DNA from: Halovulum sp039180525
GTDB lineage: Bacteria; Pseudomonadota; Alphaproteobacteria; Rhodobacterales; Rhodobacteraceae
DNA length: 64,000 nucleotides
Assembly (NCBI GenBank): GCA_039180525.1
Contig: JBCDDF010000004.1
Span: 1-64,000, forward strand
Reading direction: 5' to 3'
Below the pieces are notes generated by a model. The model was given only the letters and a program-made list of their open reading frames with translations, was not told the origin of the DNA and did not search any database. The position numbers were made by a program, and so were the translations under genes. Shown piece after piece: positions 44,543 through 53,337 of the stretch (the stretch's first letter is position 1; each line of letters begins with the position of its first letter).

Positions 44543-45349
44543 ATGGGCGAACCGGACATCATCGGCATGGGGCAACGCCGCTTCGGCCGGGTCAATTGGT
44601 TGGGCCTGCGGACGCTGATTGCACGCGAAACCGCGCGTTTCGCCAATATCTGGAGCCAGACCATCCTGGCCCCGGTGGCCACCGCGGCGCTGTTTCTTGG
44701 CGTCTTCAGCCTGGCGCTGTCGGCGCGGGCGCCGGGACAGGAGGAAGAGATCCTGCGCTTTCTGGCCCCCGGCATCCTGATGATGACGGTGATCCAGAAC
44801 GCGTTTGCGAATTCCTCCTCCTCGCTTCTGGTGGCAAAGGTGCAGGGCAATATCGTGGACACGCTGATGCCGCCGCTCAGCGCGTTGGAACTGACCATCG
44901 GCTACGCGCTGGGCGGTGTCGTGCGCGGGGTCGCGGTGGCGCTGGGGATCCTCTTGACGGTGTTTCCGTTCATCGGGCTGGGCATCGCGCACCCGGTCTG
45001 GGCGGCGACGTTTCTGTTCATGGGCAGCGTCTGCATGGCGCTGCTGGGAACGCTGGGGGCGATCGTGGCGCAGAAATTCGACCACCTGTCGGCGGTGACG
45101 AACTTCGTCATCACGCCGCTTAGCTTTTTGTCCGGCACGTTCTATTCGATCAGCATCCTGCCCGAAATCCTGCAACGCGCGAGCGCGGCTAACCCGTTTT
45201 TCTACATGATCGATGGGATCAGGTTCGGGGTACTGGGCGCCTCTGACGCCGATCCGGCCCGCGGTCTGGCGGTGCTGGTGGTGATCAACGGCGCTCTGGC
45301 CTGGCTGACCTGGCGCTGGTTTCGGACCGGGTACAAGCTGAAGGCTTAG
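44543..45349 (+). CDS. ABC-2 type transporter permease
   Basis: This 268-aa inner-membrane protein has six hydrophobic segments in the ABC-2 membrane pattern (FANIWSQTILAPVATAALFL, then LSGTFYSISILPEILQ near 190 and NPFFYMIDGIRFGVLG near 215). This is the permease of export systems for drugs, polysaccharides or lipids. It is an orphan here, since no ATPase gene is adjacent on either side. AAGGAG is well placed before ATG 44543; a longer in-frame ORF overlaps gcrA and is rejected. Confidence 0.83.
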   Translation: MGEPDIIGMGQRRFGRVNWLGLRTLIARETARFANIWSQTILAPVATAALFLGVFSLALSARAPGQEEEILRFLAPGILMMTVIQNAFANSSSSLLVAKVQGNIVDTLMPPLSALELTIGYALGGVVRGVAVALGILLTVFPFIGLGIAHPVWAATFLFMGSVCMALLGTLGAIVAQKFDHLSAVTNFVITPLSFLSGTFYSISILPEILQRASAANPFFYMIDGIRFGVLGASDADPARGLAVLVVINGALAWLTWRWFRTGYKLKA

Positions 45350-45356
45350 GCGCGAC

Positions 45357-45977
45357 TTACCCGCATTCGATGTCCAGCGCGATGCGTTCGTCGGGGCTGC
45401 CCATGAAGGCGGCGGTCACCGCATAGCTCACGCGATTGCCGTCGACGACGGCGCCGGTGTCGTCGAATGTCAGAAGCCAACTGCCGGCCTGGAGGTAGAC
45501 GTCGATGACGCCGCCATCCTCGATCACGCGCAGATCCACGATCGTGGCGTCGCCGTTCGTATCGCTGCGCGGGTCCTCACCCGGGTCGCTTTGCGCCAGC
45601 AGCGTGCCGCCTTCCCGGGTGCACACCACTTGGGCATTGAGCGTTGTGTCGATGACCGTGCCCGAGACGCGGCCGTTATAGTCGGGCGGGGGCGCGGCGG
45701 CCGCGGGCTCGCCTTCCGCGGCGTCCGCGTCTCCTCCGGCGGTTTCGGGGGACGCGCCGCTCTGCGCGCCGCTGTCTGGATCGGGTTGCTCGGCCGTCCC
45801 GGCATCCCCGGTGGATTGCGGCAGGTTCGTGGACTCGGTCGCGGGCTCCTGCGTCTGAGTGGTCTCCGACCCCGGCGGTTGTACGCGAAACTCCGGCGCG
45901 ACCTCCAGCCCTTGCGCGTGCGCCGCGCCTAGGCCGGCGATCAGCGACAGGCCGACGAAGATAGCAAAGATGCGCAT
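45357..45977 (-). CDS. Secreted acidic hypothetical protein
   Basis: This 206-aa protein begins with a signal peptide (MRIFAIFVGLSLIAGLGAAHAQ). Residues 25-100 are a Gln/Thr/Ser/Pro/Asp-rich unstructured region, and 100-206 is a beta-rich domain (RVSGTVIDTTLNAQVVCTREGG, with DERIALDIECG at the end). A pair of Cys in the domain could bridge. I do not recognise the family. The gene is convergent with the ABC permease gene, 7 bp between the stops. The start is set by the signal peptide, with no strong ribosome site. Confidence 0.65.
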   Translation of the reverse strand: MRIFAIFVGLSLIAGLGAAHAQGLEVAPEFRVQPPGSETTQTQEPATESTNLPQSTGDAGTAEQPDPDSGAQSGASPETAGGDADAAEGEPAAAAPPPDYNGRVSGTVIDTTLNAQVVCTREGGTLLAQSDPGEDPRSDTNGDATIVDLRVIEDGGVIDVYLQAGSWLLTFDDTGAVVDGNRVSYAVTAAFMGSPDERIALDIECG

Positions 45978-46164
45978 GGCGGAATTCCGGGCTGGTGACG
46001 ATTTGGCCTTCATACCGGATTCCGCGGTCGCGCCATAGCCTCGTGCGTTTGACAGGCCGGCGGAATTGCGCCACCACCGCCGGCAGCCCCCATTGCCTAT
46101 GCGGTGTTGGGGCATCGTCGGGCCAATGGAACGGCCCGTATCGGATCGAAAGGAGTGCCAAGTC

Positions 46165-47472
46165 GTGATTTCGCCCGTAATGCCGACATATGCGCGGGCG
46201 TCGCTGTCCTTTGTCGAGGGGCAGGGCCCGTGGCTGATAACCGAAGCCGGGGAGCGTTTTATGGATCTGGGCGGGGGCATTGCCGTCACCGCGCTGGGCC
46301 ATGCGCATCCGCGGCTGGTGGCGGCACTGGAAGGGCAGGCACGACGATTGTGGCATACCTCCAACCTCTACAAGGTGCCGAATCAGGAGCGTCTGGCGCA
46401 GATGCTGGTCGACGCGACATTTGCCGATACGGTGTTCTTCACCAATTCGGGGACCGAGGCGGCGGAATGTGCGGTCAAGGTCGCGCGGCGCTATTTCCAT
46501 GCCGCGGGGGAGCCGCAGCGCAACCGCGTCGTGACCGTCGAAGGGGCGTTTCACGGGCGGACGCTGGGCATGATCTCTGCCGCCGGGTCGGCGAAACTGG
46601 TGGAGGGGTTCGGCCCGCTTTTGCCAGGCTTCGATCACGTCCCGTTCGGCGATCTGGAGGCGGTGGAAGCGGCGATCGGGCCGGAAACCGCGGCCGTAAT
46701 GGTCGAACCGATCGTCGGGGAGGGCGGCATCAAACCGCTTTCAGCAGACCATTTGCGCGGCCTGCGCGCGGTGTGCGATGCGCATGGGGTGTTGCTGATC
46801 TTTGATGAGATCCAGTGCGGCATGGGCCGAACCGGGCGCTTGTTCGCGCATGAATGGGCGGGGGTGACACCCGATGTCATGGCCGTCGCCAAGGGCATCG
46901 GCGGTGGCTTTCCGCTGGGCGCCTGTTTGGCGACGGAGACGGCGGCGGCGCCGATGACGGCGGGCAGCCATGGCAGCACCTATGGCGGCAACCCGCTGGC
47001 CTGCGCCGTGGGGGCGGAAGTTCTGAGTATCGTGCTGGAACCCGGGTTCCTGGATGGTGTCAGTCGGATCTCTGGCCGCATGCGCCAGGGTTTGGAAAGC
47101 CTGGTCGCGCGGCATCCGCAGGTATTCTCGCATGTGCGGGGCGCCGGTCTGATGCTGGGCCTGGTGTGCCATGTGCCGAATGCCGACGTGATCGCGAAGG
47201 GCTATGACGCGGGTGTGCTGACCGTGCCGGCGGCGGAGAATGTCGTGCGCATCCTGCCGCCCCTGAACCTGACCGAGGCCGAGGTGGACGAGGCGCTGCG
47301 TCGGCTGGACACAGCCGCCGTCGCCGCGAGCCCGGCTGTCGCCGCTCTGTACGGCCGGCGCGGACCCCGGCACGGGGCGGGGCCGCGCCGACCCCGCGCC
47401 CCACCCGCCCACCCGCGCGGGTTCGGCGCGGCGCGGCGGCCGTCGCTGCGCCCTGAATTGAGGATCCCATGA
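46165..47472 (+). CDS. argD: Acetylornithine aminotransferase ArgD with odd C-terminal tail
   Basis: This PLP enzyme converts N-acetylglutamate semialdehyde to N2-acetylornithine. The family landmarks are GGGIAVTALGHAHPRL (about 35), NSGTEAAECAVKVAR (about 95), TLGMISAAG (about 135), IFDEIQCGMGRTG (about 210) and VAKGIGGGFPLGA (about 240, PLP-Lys), and STYGGNPLACA (about 270). The usual 390-residue body ends near VDEALRRLD. The ORF then runs ~50 residues through a Gly/Arg/Pro-rich, hairpin-encoding stretch and stops within the argF ATG. The GTG start has AAAGGAG upstream. The extension is unlike typical ArgD and may reflect a lost stop codon. Confidence 0.88.
   Translation: MISPVMPTYARASLSFVEGQGPWLITEAGERFMDLGGGIAVTALGHAHPRLVAALEGQARRLWHTSNLYKVPNQERLAQMLVDATFADTVFFTNSGTEAAECAVKVARRYFHAAGEPQRNRVVTVEGAFHGRTLGMISAAGSAKLVEGFGPLLPGFDHVPFGDLEAVEAAIGPETAAVMVEPIVGEGGIKPLSADHLRGLRAVCDAHGVLLIFDEIQCGMGRTGRLFAHEWAGVTPDVMAVAKGIGGGFPLGACLATETAAAPMTAGSHGSTYGGNPLACAVGAEVLSIVLEPGFLDGVSRISGRMRQGLESLVARHPQVFSHVRGAGLMLGLVCHVPNADVIAKGYDAGVLTVPAAENVVRILPPLNLTEAEVDEALRRLDTAAVAASPAVAALYGRRGPRHGAGPRRPRAPPAHPRGFGAARRPSLRPELRIP
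47357..47389 (+). terminator. Strong nested hairpin inside the argD 3' extension
   Basis: GGCGCGG (47357-47363) pairs with CCGCGCC (47383-47389), and inside them CCCCG pairs with CGGGG. The loop lies in the low-complexity 3' tail of argD, about 80 bp before argF. It may originally have been intergenic. Terminator or attenuator is possible, but there is no T tract. Confidence 0.3.
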
Positions 47473-48374
47473 AACACTTTCTGGATATCGACAAAACCGA
47501 CGCCGCCGATCTGCGCGGCATTCTGGATCAGGCGCGCGCGATGAAGACGGCCCGCGCCGGCCAGCCCCGCGGCACCGCCGATGCCGACCGCCCGATGGAC
47601 GGGCACATCGTGGCGCTGGTCTTCGAAAAGCCCTCTACCCGTACCCGCGTCAGCTTCGATGTCGGCGTACGGCAGATGGGCGGCGAGACGCTGGTGCTGT
47701 CGGGCGCCGAGATGCAGTTGGGGCATGGCGAGACCATCGCCGACACCGCGCGGGTCCTCAGCCGCTATGTCGATCTGATCATGATCCGCACGTTCGAAGA
47801 GGCGACACTTCTGGAGATGGCGGAACATGCCACCGTGCCGGTCATCAACGGGCTGACCAATGCCAGCCACCCCTGTCAGATCATGGCCGATCTGATGACC
47901 TATGAGGAGCATCGCGGCCCCATTGCCGGGGCCAAGGTGGTCTGGTCCGGCGACGGCAACAATGTCTTTGCGAGTTTCGCCCATGCCGCGGGACGCTTCG
48001 GCTTCGATCTGACCTTTACTGGGCCCGAGACGCTGGACCCCGACCGCCGGTTGAACGGTCACTTCACCACCGAACGCGACCCGCATGCCGCAGCGGCGGG
48101 GGCTGATCTGATCGTCACCGATACCTGGGTGTCGATGCACGACCCGCAATCAGCCCGCGAGCGGCGGCACAATCAGCTGCGACCCTATCAGGTGAACGCC
48201 GATCTGATGGCCCGGGCGAAGCCCGATGCGCTGTTCATGCACTGCCTGCCCGCCCATCGCGACGAAGAGGCGACGTCGCAGGTCATGGATGGCCCGCATT
48301 CCGTGATCTTCGACGAGGCGGAAAATCGGCTGCATGTGCAAAAGGCGATCATGCGCTGGTGTCTTGGGGTCTGA
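47469..48374 (+). CDS. argF: Ornithine carbamoyltransferase
   Basis: This 301-aa enzyme makes citrulline from ornithine and carbamoyl phosphate. The carbamoyl phosphate site STRTRVSFDVG (about 55-65), the HPCQIMADLMT motif (about 137-147), and the ornithine loop MHCLPAHRDEEA (about 258-269) are all present. It starts inside the argD stop (ATGA), so argD-argF is one unit for arginine synthesis. Confidence 0.95.
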   Translation: MKHFLDIDKTDAADLRGILDQARAMKTARAGQPRGTADADRPMDGHIVALVFEKPSTRTRVSFDVGVRQMGGETLVLSGAEMQLGHGETIADTARVLSRYVDLIMIRTFEEATLLEMAEHATVPVINGLTNASHPCQIMADLMTYEEHRGPIAGAKVVWSGDGNNVFASFAHAAGRFGFDLTFTGPETLDPDRRLNGHFTTERDPHAAAAGADLIVTDTWVSMHDPQSARERRHNQLRPYQVNADLMARAKPDALFMHCLPAHRDEEATSQVMDGPHSVIFDEAENRLHVQKAIMRWCLGV

Positions 48375-48491
48375 TCGACCCCAAAAGTTCAAATGCCAGA
48401 TGTCTTGCCGCCGGGCATTTACCGCTTGGCAAGGTCCGTTGCGATAGCACTATGGCAACGGGGCGCAATCTATTTCAGAGGGTTGGGGCGC

Positions 48492-49538
48492 ATGTACCAG
48501 GCGGCAGTAAAGGCGACGGGACAAAGCGTTTCGGGGATCAATGGCGATGAGGTTGCCGCGCGGGCCATTGGTTTTGCGCAGAAATACGGCACGCCGTTGA
48601 GCCCGCCGATCTATGAGGTCTGGTACACATATTCCGAGCGGACGAACCCGACGGTGAATGAGGTGCTGGACACCGCCATGAACACCGGCCAGCCGATGAG
48701 TGAGGGGTTTCTGACCGCGCTTTACGAGGAACACCTGTCGCCGCGGGCGATGTCGGATGAGTTGAACTCTATCGGCAGCAACCTCACCGACACTCTGGGC
48801 AATGTCAGCGATGCGATGGAGGAAAACCTCAAGGAACACTCGATCTTTTCCGGAACGCTGCGTACCGCGCGACAATCGCTGGCGCATGGCACCTCGAAAC
48901 GCGAGGTTGGCGAGGTCATCAAGCAGTTGCACCGGGCGAACCAGCAGCATCTGGCGGCGGCGCAACGGCTGAATACGCAGTTGGAGAAGAACCGGACCCA
49001 CGTGTCCAAGCTGAAAAGCGAACTGATCGAGGCCAAGAAGAACTCCAACACCGACTATCTGACGGGGCTGCCCAATCGACGCCAGTTGGATGAGGACCTG
49101 GCGGCGGCGATTTTCCAAGCCCGCCAGCGCAAACAGGATCTGACGGTTTTGATGTGCCAGATCGACAGCCTCAGCGCGGTGTCTGAGAATTGGGGTTTGT
49201 CTGCAGGGGACAGCGTGATGCGCGGCTTCGCCGATCTTCTGGCCAAAGAGCTGCGCAGCGAACAGATCGCCGCGCGCTTTGCCGGCGCGAAATTCGCCAT
49301 CGTCCTTCCGGCCCTGCGTGTGGCCGAAGCGTTCACCCTGGCCGAACAGATCCGCCGGCGGTTCAAGACTTTCGACTGGGTCGCCAAGCAGTCGGGCAGC
49401 AAGATCGGTGTTCTGTCGGTGTCCTTCGGTGGAACCGCTTTGACGATGGAGGATTCCCGCGAGTCGCTTATGGACCGCGCTGACAAAATGCTCCGCGAGG
49501 CGATGGGCGAGGGCGCCGACCGATCACGCATCGCGTGA
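48492..49538 (+). CDS. Degenerate GGDEF-domain protein
   Basis: In this 348-aa protein the N-terminal 180 residues form a helical sensor or coiled-coil region (LHRANQQHLAAAQRLNTQ). The GGDEF-type fold begins with DYLTGLPNRRQLDEDLA (188-204), but the signature loop is AGAKF (264-268) in place of GG[DE]EF, and the metal-site strand reads CQIDSL with Gln for the first Asp. Diguanylate cyclase activity is unlikely. It may bind c-di-GMP or act as a partner protein. ATG 48492 is preferred, with GAGGG about 10 nt upstream. An in-frame ATG lies at 48393, so the start is less certain. Confidence 0.75.
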   Translation: MYQAAVKATGQSVSGINGDEVAARAIGFAQKYGTPLSPPIYEVWYTYSERTNPTVNEVLDTAMNTGQPMSEGFLTALYEEHLSPRAMSDELNSIGSNLTDTLGNVSDAMEENLKEHSIFSGTLRTARQSLAHGTSKREVGEVIKQLHRANQQHLAAAQRLNTQLEKNRTHVSKLKSELIEAKKNSNTDYLTGLPNRRQLDEDLAAAIFQARQRKQDLTVLMCQIDSLSAVSENWGLSAGDSVMRGFADLLAKELRSEQIAARFAGAKFAIVLPALRVAEAFTLAEQIRRRFKTFDWVAKQSGSKIGVLSVSFGGTALTMEDSRESLMDRADKMLREAMGEGADRSRIA

Positions 49539-50377
49539 TTGGCATGGGATGGGCCGGGGCCATACGCCCGGGCGACCTGCACGGCCCGCGGCCGGGCGTC
49601 GTGGCGATTGGTGAGCGCGATGGGTCGGCAGGATGGGGCGCAAACGTGGTGGGCGACTTGATCGTACCTTGTCGCAACATGACGTGAAGTGGCGTGGGGT
49701 GGCGCACGCTTGCATAAGCTCCGATGCTCGGGGTCCGGACGGGGGCCGTGGCTGAACGACGGGCGCCGCCGGGACGGCATTGGCGCTTGGTCTCTTGGCC
49801 GGTGACCTCACCTTGTTTTTCCGCAAAACCAGCCGTCGCGAAACGCCAACCTGTCGCGACGAGCCCACGGCGCTGAGCAGGCAAATCGCACCGCCAGCCT
49901 TGCGGTATCCGACGATACGGCCGCGGTACTTTGCGGATCAGCCGGCGCACTACCGCGGAGCCCGGCCGGCCAGTCATCGGGCAAATTTAAGGGCGAGCCA
50001 ACACTGGGTCGTGCGAGTTTCGGCTGCTGTGCATTCGGCTGTTGCGCATTCGGCCGTCGTGCATTCCGGTGCTGTGCACTCGGGTGCTGTGCATATTGTG
50101 AGCCCAGAGAACGTCCGCCACAGGCATCCGGCAATGGGCGATGCGCGGCCGGTCCGAGCCCGCGCTTCGCTGGAGGGAAAGAACCCGGCCGATCTGCGGC
50201 CATCACCAGCGCGCGCCGCCGATTGCATTGCCCACAGGCTATCGGCCCGCGGTCGTCACGACCGCTTTGCCACATTTCGAAAGACCTGGCAGCCGGCGGC
50301 ACGTTGGTCGATTTGCCCTTTAGCTCCGCCGCCTCAGCCCTAAGACTCTGCAAAAGCAGTGGGGCGCGGAGGAAGCG
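49539..50377. other. Gene-free stretch, ~840 bp
   Basis: No ORF here has convincing family motifs, a ribosome site and length together. Overlapping reading frames on both strands (for example 49780-50343 + and 49808-50353 -) are low-complexity and basic. A 15-bp tandem repeat lies at 50022-50096. It could hold a decayed gene, a non-coding RNA or simply spacer. No tRNA, insertion sequence or terminator is recognised. Confidence 0.5.
50022..50096. repeat. Five-copy 15-bp tandem repeat
   Basis: The units are GGCTGCTGTGCATTC, GGCTGTTGCGCATTC, GGCCGTCGTGCATTC, CGGTGCTGTGCACTC and GGGTGCTGTGCATAT, laid end to end. Consensus is about G-G-[CT]-TGCTGTGCATTC. The period is a multiple of three, and reading through gives pentapeptide units (AVHSx-like in one forward frame), but no real protein is supported. 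Confidence 0.85.
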
Positions 50378-50788
50378 ATGGGCATTGTCTGGGTGTATCT
50401 GATCAGCCTAGCGGGATTTCTGGTTTTGGACGCCGTGGCGCTCACCCAACTGATCCGGCCGCATTTCGAGACCCATGTCGGCGGGCTGCTGCGCGAAAAC
50501 ATCCTCTACGGCGCCGCGGTGGCGTTTTATCTGCTCTACATCGCCGGCATCCTGTACTTCGCAACGCTGCCCGGCCTCGCGGCGCAGGATCTGCGCCAAA
50601 CCATCGTGTCGGCGCTGGTGCTGGGCTTCATGGCCTATGGCACCTATGAATTCACCAACATGACCACGATCGAAGGCTGGCGCTGGTCGATGGTTCTGAT
50701 CGATACGGCATGGGGTATGACGCTGACGGCGTCGGTCGCGGCGCTGGGCTATGCCGGCGGCCGTTGGCTGGGCGTGGGCGCCGGGTGA
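50378..50788 (+). CDS. DUF2177 membrane protein
   Basis: This 136-aa protein has four membrane segments with the DUF2177 pattern: VYLISLAGFLVLDAVAL near the N-terminus, VLGFMAYGTYEFTNMTTIEGW (about 85-105) and the final helix with DTAWGMTLTASVAA. The function of the family is unknown. A GGAGGAAGC ribosome site precedes the ATG. It ends 17 bp from the convergent TPR protein gene. Confidence 0.8.
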   Translation: MGIVWVYLISLAGFLVLDAVALTQLIRPHFETHVGGLLRENILYGAAVAFYLLYIAGILYFATLPGLAAQDLRQTIVSALVLGFMAYGTYEFTNMTTIEGWRWSMVLIDTAWGMTLTASVAALGYAGGRWLGVGAG

Positions 50789-50805
50789 ACCCGCGCGGCG
50801 TCAGA

Positions 50806-51357
50806 TCAGATGTCGTCTTCGGGGGGAAGGAACCGCCGCTCCTCCAGATAGGGATGGACCCGCAGCGCCTGGCGGATGGTGTCGTGCGCCAGTTCGACCC
50901 GCCCCTGGCGGAAAAGGTTCAACGCCTTCCCCGACAACGCGCCGAAATGATACGGGTCGCGGTTCAGTACGATAGCGATATCGTCGAGCGACCCCTGATA
51001 ATCCTGCCGCAAAAACCGTGCGAATGCCCGCTGATTATAGCCCTCGGTATAGTCCGGGCAGAGCGCGACCAGTGCGTCGAAGACCTCTTCCGCACCGGCG
51101 AAATCGAACGCCTCGCGCCGGGCCATTCCGGTATCGAGCAGCGTCTGCGCCTCCGGGTTGGGCGCCTGCAGCCAGACCCGCCAGATCGCGCCGGCAATCC
51201 GGCGCGCCTCGCCAGCGTCGGGCGCATTCAAAAGCTCGGTATGCAGTGCGGCACGGGTGTCTGCGGTGTCGGGCCCCGGCGGGCACTCGGCCAAGGCCGG
51301 GGCGAGGCCCAGCAGCGGAACGATGACAAGACCGAGGATCGTCGTGCGCATGCGCAA
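50806..51357 (-). CDS. Periplasmic TPR-repeat protein
   Basis: This 183-aa protein has an N-terminal signal peptide (TTILGLVIVPLLGLAPALAEC) and then helical repeats of tetratricopeptide style (AGAEEVFDALVALCPDYTEGYN, YQGSLDDIAIVLNRDPYHFGAL). It is probably a periplasmic or lipoprotein-type adaptor; its role is unknown. An alternative ATG two codons downstream (51351) would serve equally well. It follows metG on the same strand with a 24-bp gap, so both may be one transcript. Confidence 0.75.
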   Translation of the reverse strand: MRMRTTILGLVIVPLLGLAPALAECPPGPDTADTRAALHTELLNAPDAGEARRIAGAIWRVWLQAPNPEAQTLLDTGMARREAFDFAGAEEVFDALVALCPDYTEGYNQRAFARFLRQDYQGSLDDIAIVLNRDPYHFGALSGKALNLFRQGRVELAHDTIRQALRVHPYLEERRFLPPEDDI

Positions 51358-51381
51358 GAGGTGCGGCCAGCGCCAGCGAAG

Positions 51382-53103
51382 TCAAGCGACGCTGTCCTCG
51401 GCCCCGGCGAAGCGGGCCTGCCAGTCCTCGCGCTGGGCATCCGTGACCTTGCCGAACAGATTGGCGGGCGTGCTGAACGGCGCGCCCGGCGCCAGCGCCT
51501 GAACCGCGGTGGCGATATCGTCCGGCCAGGCCTTGGCGACGCCTAGGGCCGTGCGCAGGACGCCGGCGGTGTGCGGCAGGAATGGCGCGGAGATCTGTCC
51601 GTAGAGCGCCGCCAGGTTCAGCGCGAACCGAACGATCGCGGCCGCCCGTTCCGGGTCGGTCCTGTAGACCGCCCAGGGCTCGGCCGCTTGTAGGTATTCG
51701 TTGCCCGTAACCCAGATCGCCCGCAACTCCGCCGCCGCCTTGCGGAACTCCATCGCCTCCATCTGGGCCTGATACCGATCAAGACGCGCCTGCAGGTCGG
51801 CGATGACGGCGTCCTCGGTCGACCCATAGGTGCCGCCCGGCACCGTCTCGCCGAAACGCGAGCGGCAGAACTTGGTGACGCGGCTGACGAAATTGCCCAG
51901 CACGTCGGCCAGATCCTTGTTCACGCCCGCCTGGAACACCTCCCACGTGAAGGCGCTGTCCGACGACTCCGGCACGTTGGCCATCAGCCACCAGCGCCAG
52001 TAATCCGCCGGCAGGATCTCTAGCGCCTGGTCCTGGAACACCCCCCGTCCCTGAGAGGTCGAGAACTGCCCACCCTGATAGGTCAGGTAGTTGAAGGACT
52101 TGATGTAATCGACCAGCTTCCACGGTTCGCCCGAACCCAGGATCGTCGCCGGAAAGCTGAGCGTGTGAAAGGGCACGTTGTCCTTGCCCATGAACTGCAC
52201 GTAGCGGACATCCTCGGCGCCCCGGTCGGTGCGCCACCAGCGCTGCCATGCGGCATCGTCCAAGCCGTGCGCATCGGCCCATTCCGCCGTTGCGGCGATG
52301 TATTCGATAGGGGCGTCGAACCAGACGTAGAAAACCTTGCCTTCCATGCCGGGCCAAGGTTCGGTGCCCCGTTGCACCGGGATGCCCCAGTCAAGATCGC
52401 GGGTGATGCCGCGGTCCTTCAGCCCGTCGCCATCGGTCAGCCACTTCTTGGCGATCGAGGTCGTCAGCACCGGCCAGTCGGATTGCCCGTCGATCCAGGC
52501 CTCCAACCTTTCAGCCAGGGCCGATTGGCGCAGGAACAGGTGCTTGGTTTCGCGCTGTTCCAGATCGGTGGCGCCGGAGATGGCCGAGCGCGGGTCGATC
52601 AGGTCGGTCGGGTCGAGTTGCTTGGTGCAGTTCTCGCACTGATCGCCGCGGGCGCTATCGTAGCCGCAGTTTGGGCAGGTCCCCTCGACATAGCGATCGG
52701 GCAGAAACCGCCCATCGGCGGGGGAATAGACCATCCGCTCGCTGACTTCGCTGACAAGCCCCGCATCGGCCAGACGAGCGGCGAAATGCTGGGTCAGCCG
52801 ATGGTTGCGGTCGCTGGACGATCGACCGAAGTGGTCAAAGGCCAATCCGAATCCATCCGCCATCCGCTTTTGCTGTTCCCACATCCAGGCGCAGTATTCC
52901 GCCACTGGCTTTCCGGCCTTTGCCGCCGCCAATTCGGCCGGCGTGCCGTGTTCGTCCGTTGCGCAGATATGCAGAACCTCATGGCCGCGCGCGCGCATGT
53001 ATCGGGCATAGACATCCGAGGGCAGTTGGGATCCGACCAGATTGCCCAGATGTTTGATGCCGTTGATATACGGAAGCGCAGAGGTGATCAGTATCCGGGC
53101 CAT
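51382..53103 (-). CDS. metG: Methionyl-tRNA synthetase
   Basis: This 573-aa class I synthetase has the HIGH-like ALPYINGIKHLGNLVGSQLPSD near the N-terminus. A CPNCGYDSARGDQCENC zinc knuckle lies at about 145, and the KMSKS-like loop is present as QFSTSQGRGVF (about 345). The length fits the short bacterial form without the C-terminal tRNA-binding extension. It charges initiator and elongator tRNA-Met. Confidence 0.95.
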   Translation of the reverse strand: MARILITSALPYINGIKHLGNLVGSQLPSDVYARYMRARGHEVLHICATDEHGTPAELAAAKAGKPVAEYCAWMWEQQKRMADGFGLAFDHFGRSSSDRNHRLTQHFAARLADAGLVSEVSERMVYSPADGRFLPDRYVEGTCPNCGYDSARGDQCENCTKQLDPTDLIDPRSAISGATDLEQRETKHLFLRQSALAERLEAWIDGQSDWPVLTTSIAKKWLTDGDGLKDRGITRDLDWGIPVQRGTEPWPGMEGKVFYVWFDAPIEYIAATAEWADAHGLDDAAWQRWWRTDRGAEDVRYVQFMGKDNVPFHTLSFPATILGSGEPWKLVDYIKSFNYLTYQGGQFSTSQGRGVFQDQALEILPADYWRWWLMANVPESSDSAFTWEVFQAGVNKDLADVLGNFVSRVTKFCRSRFGETVPGGTYGSTEDAVIADLQARLDRYQAQMEAMEFRKAAAELRAIWVTGNEYLQAAEPWAVYRTDPERAAAIVRFALNLAALYGQISAPFLPHTAGVLRTALGVAKAWPDDIATAVQALAPGAPFSTPANLFGKVTDAQREDWQARFAGAEDSVA

Positions 53104-53337
53104 GGCATGCCTTTTGTTGGGCTGCGGATGTAGGACATCGGTTTCAGCGCCGCAAGCGGCGTCGGCGGCCGGGTACGCCGACGCCAGTCAAATCTAAGTT
53201 TCGAAGCGGCCGATACGTTTTGCGCGCGCGGCATCAAGCCTGGTGATCTGTGACTTTTCGGGGGAGCAGGTGAGCGCGACCGGGCAAGGGGAAGTGGGAC
53301 GCGGCACCGTCTTTTTCCGGTCTTTGCCGGTTCCGAC
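53104..53337. other. Intergenic spacer with a hairpin
   Basis: This 234-bp gap lies between rhaI (upstream in transcription) and metG. It holds a 9-bp perfect stem, GCGTCGGCG (53159-53167) with CGCCGACGC (53176-53184) and an 8-nt loop, but no T tract follows. A promoter for metG should be here, but no good -35/-10 stands out. Confidence 0.4.

Noticed and set aside
50022..50096. CRISPR array
   Set aside because: Units are contiguous 15-bp repeats without spacers, and no cas genes are present.
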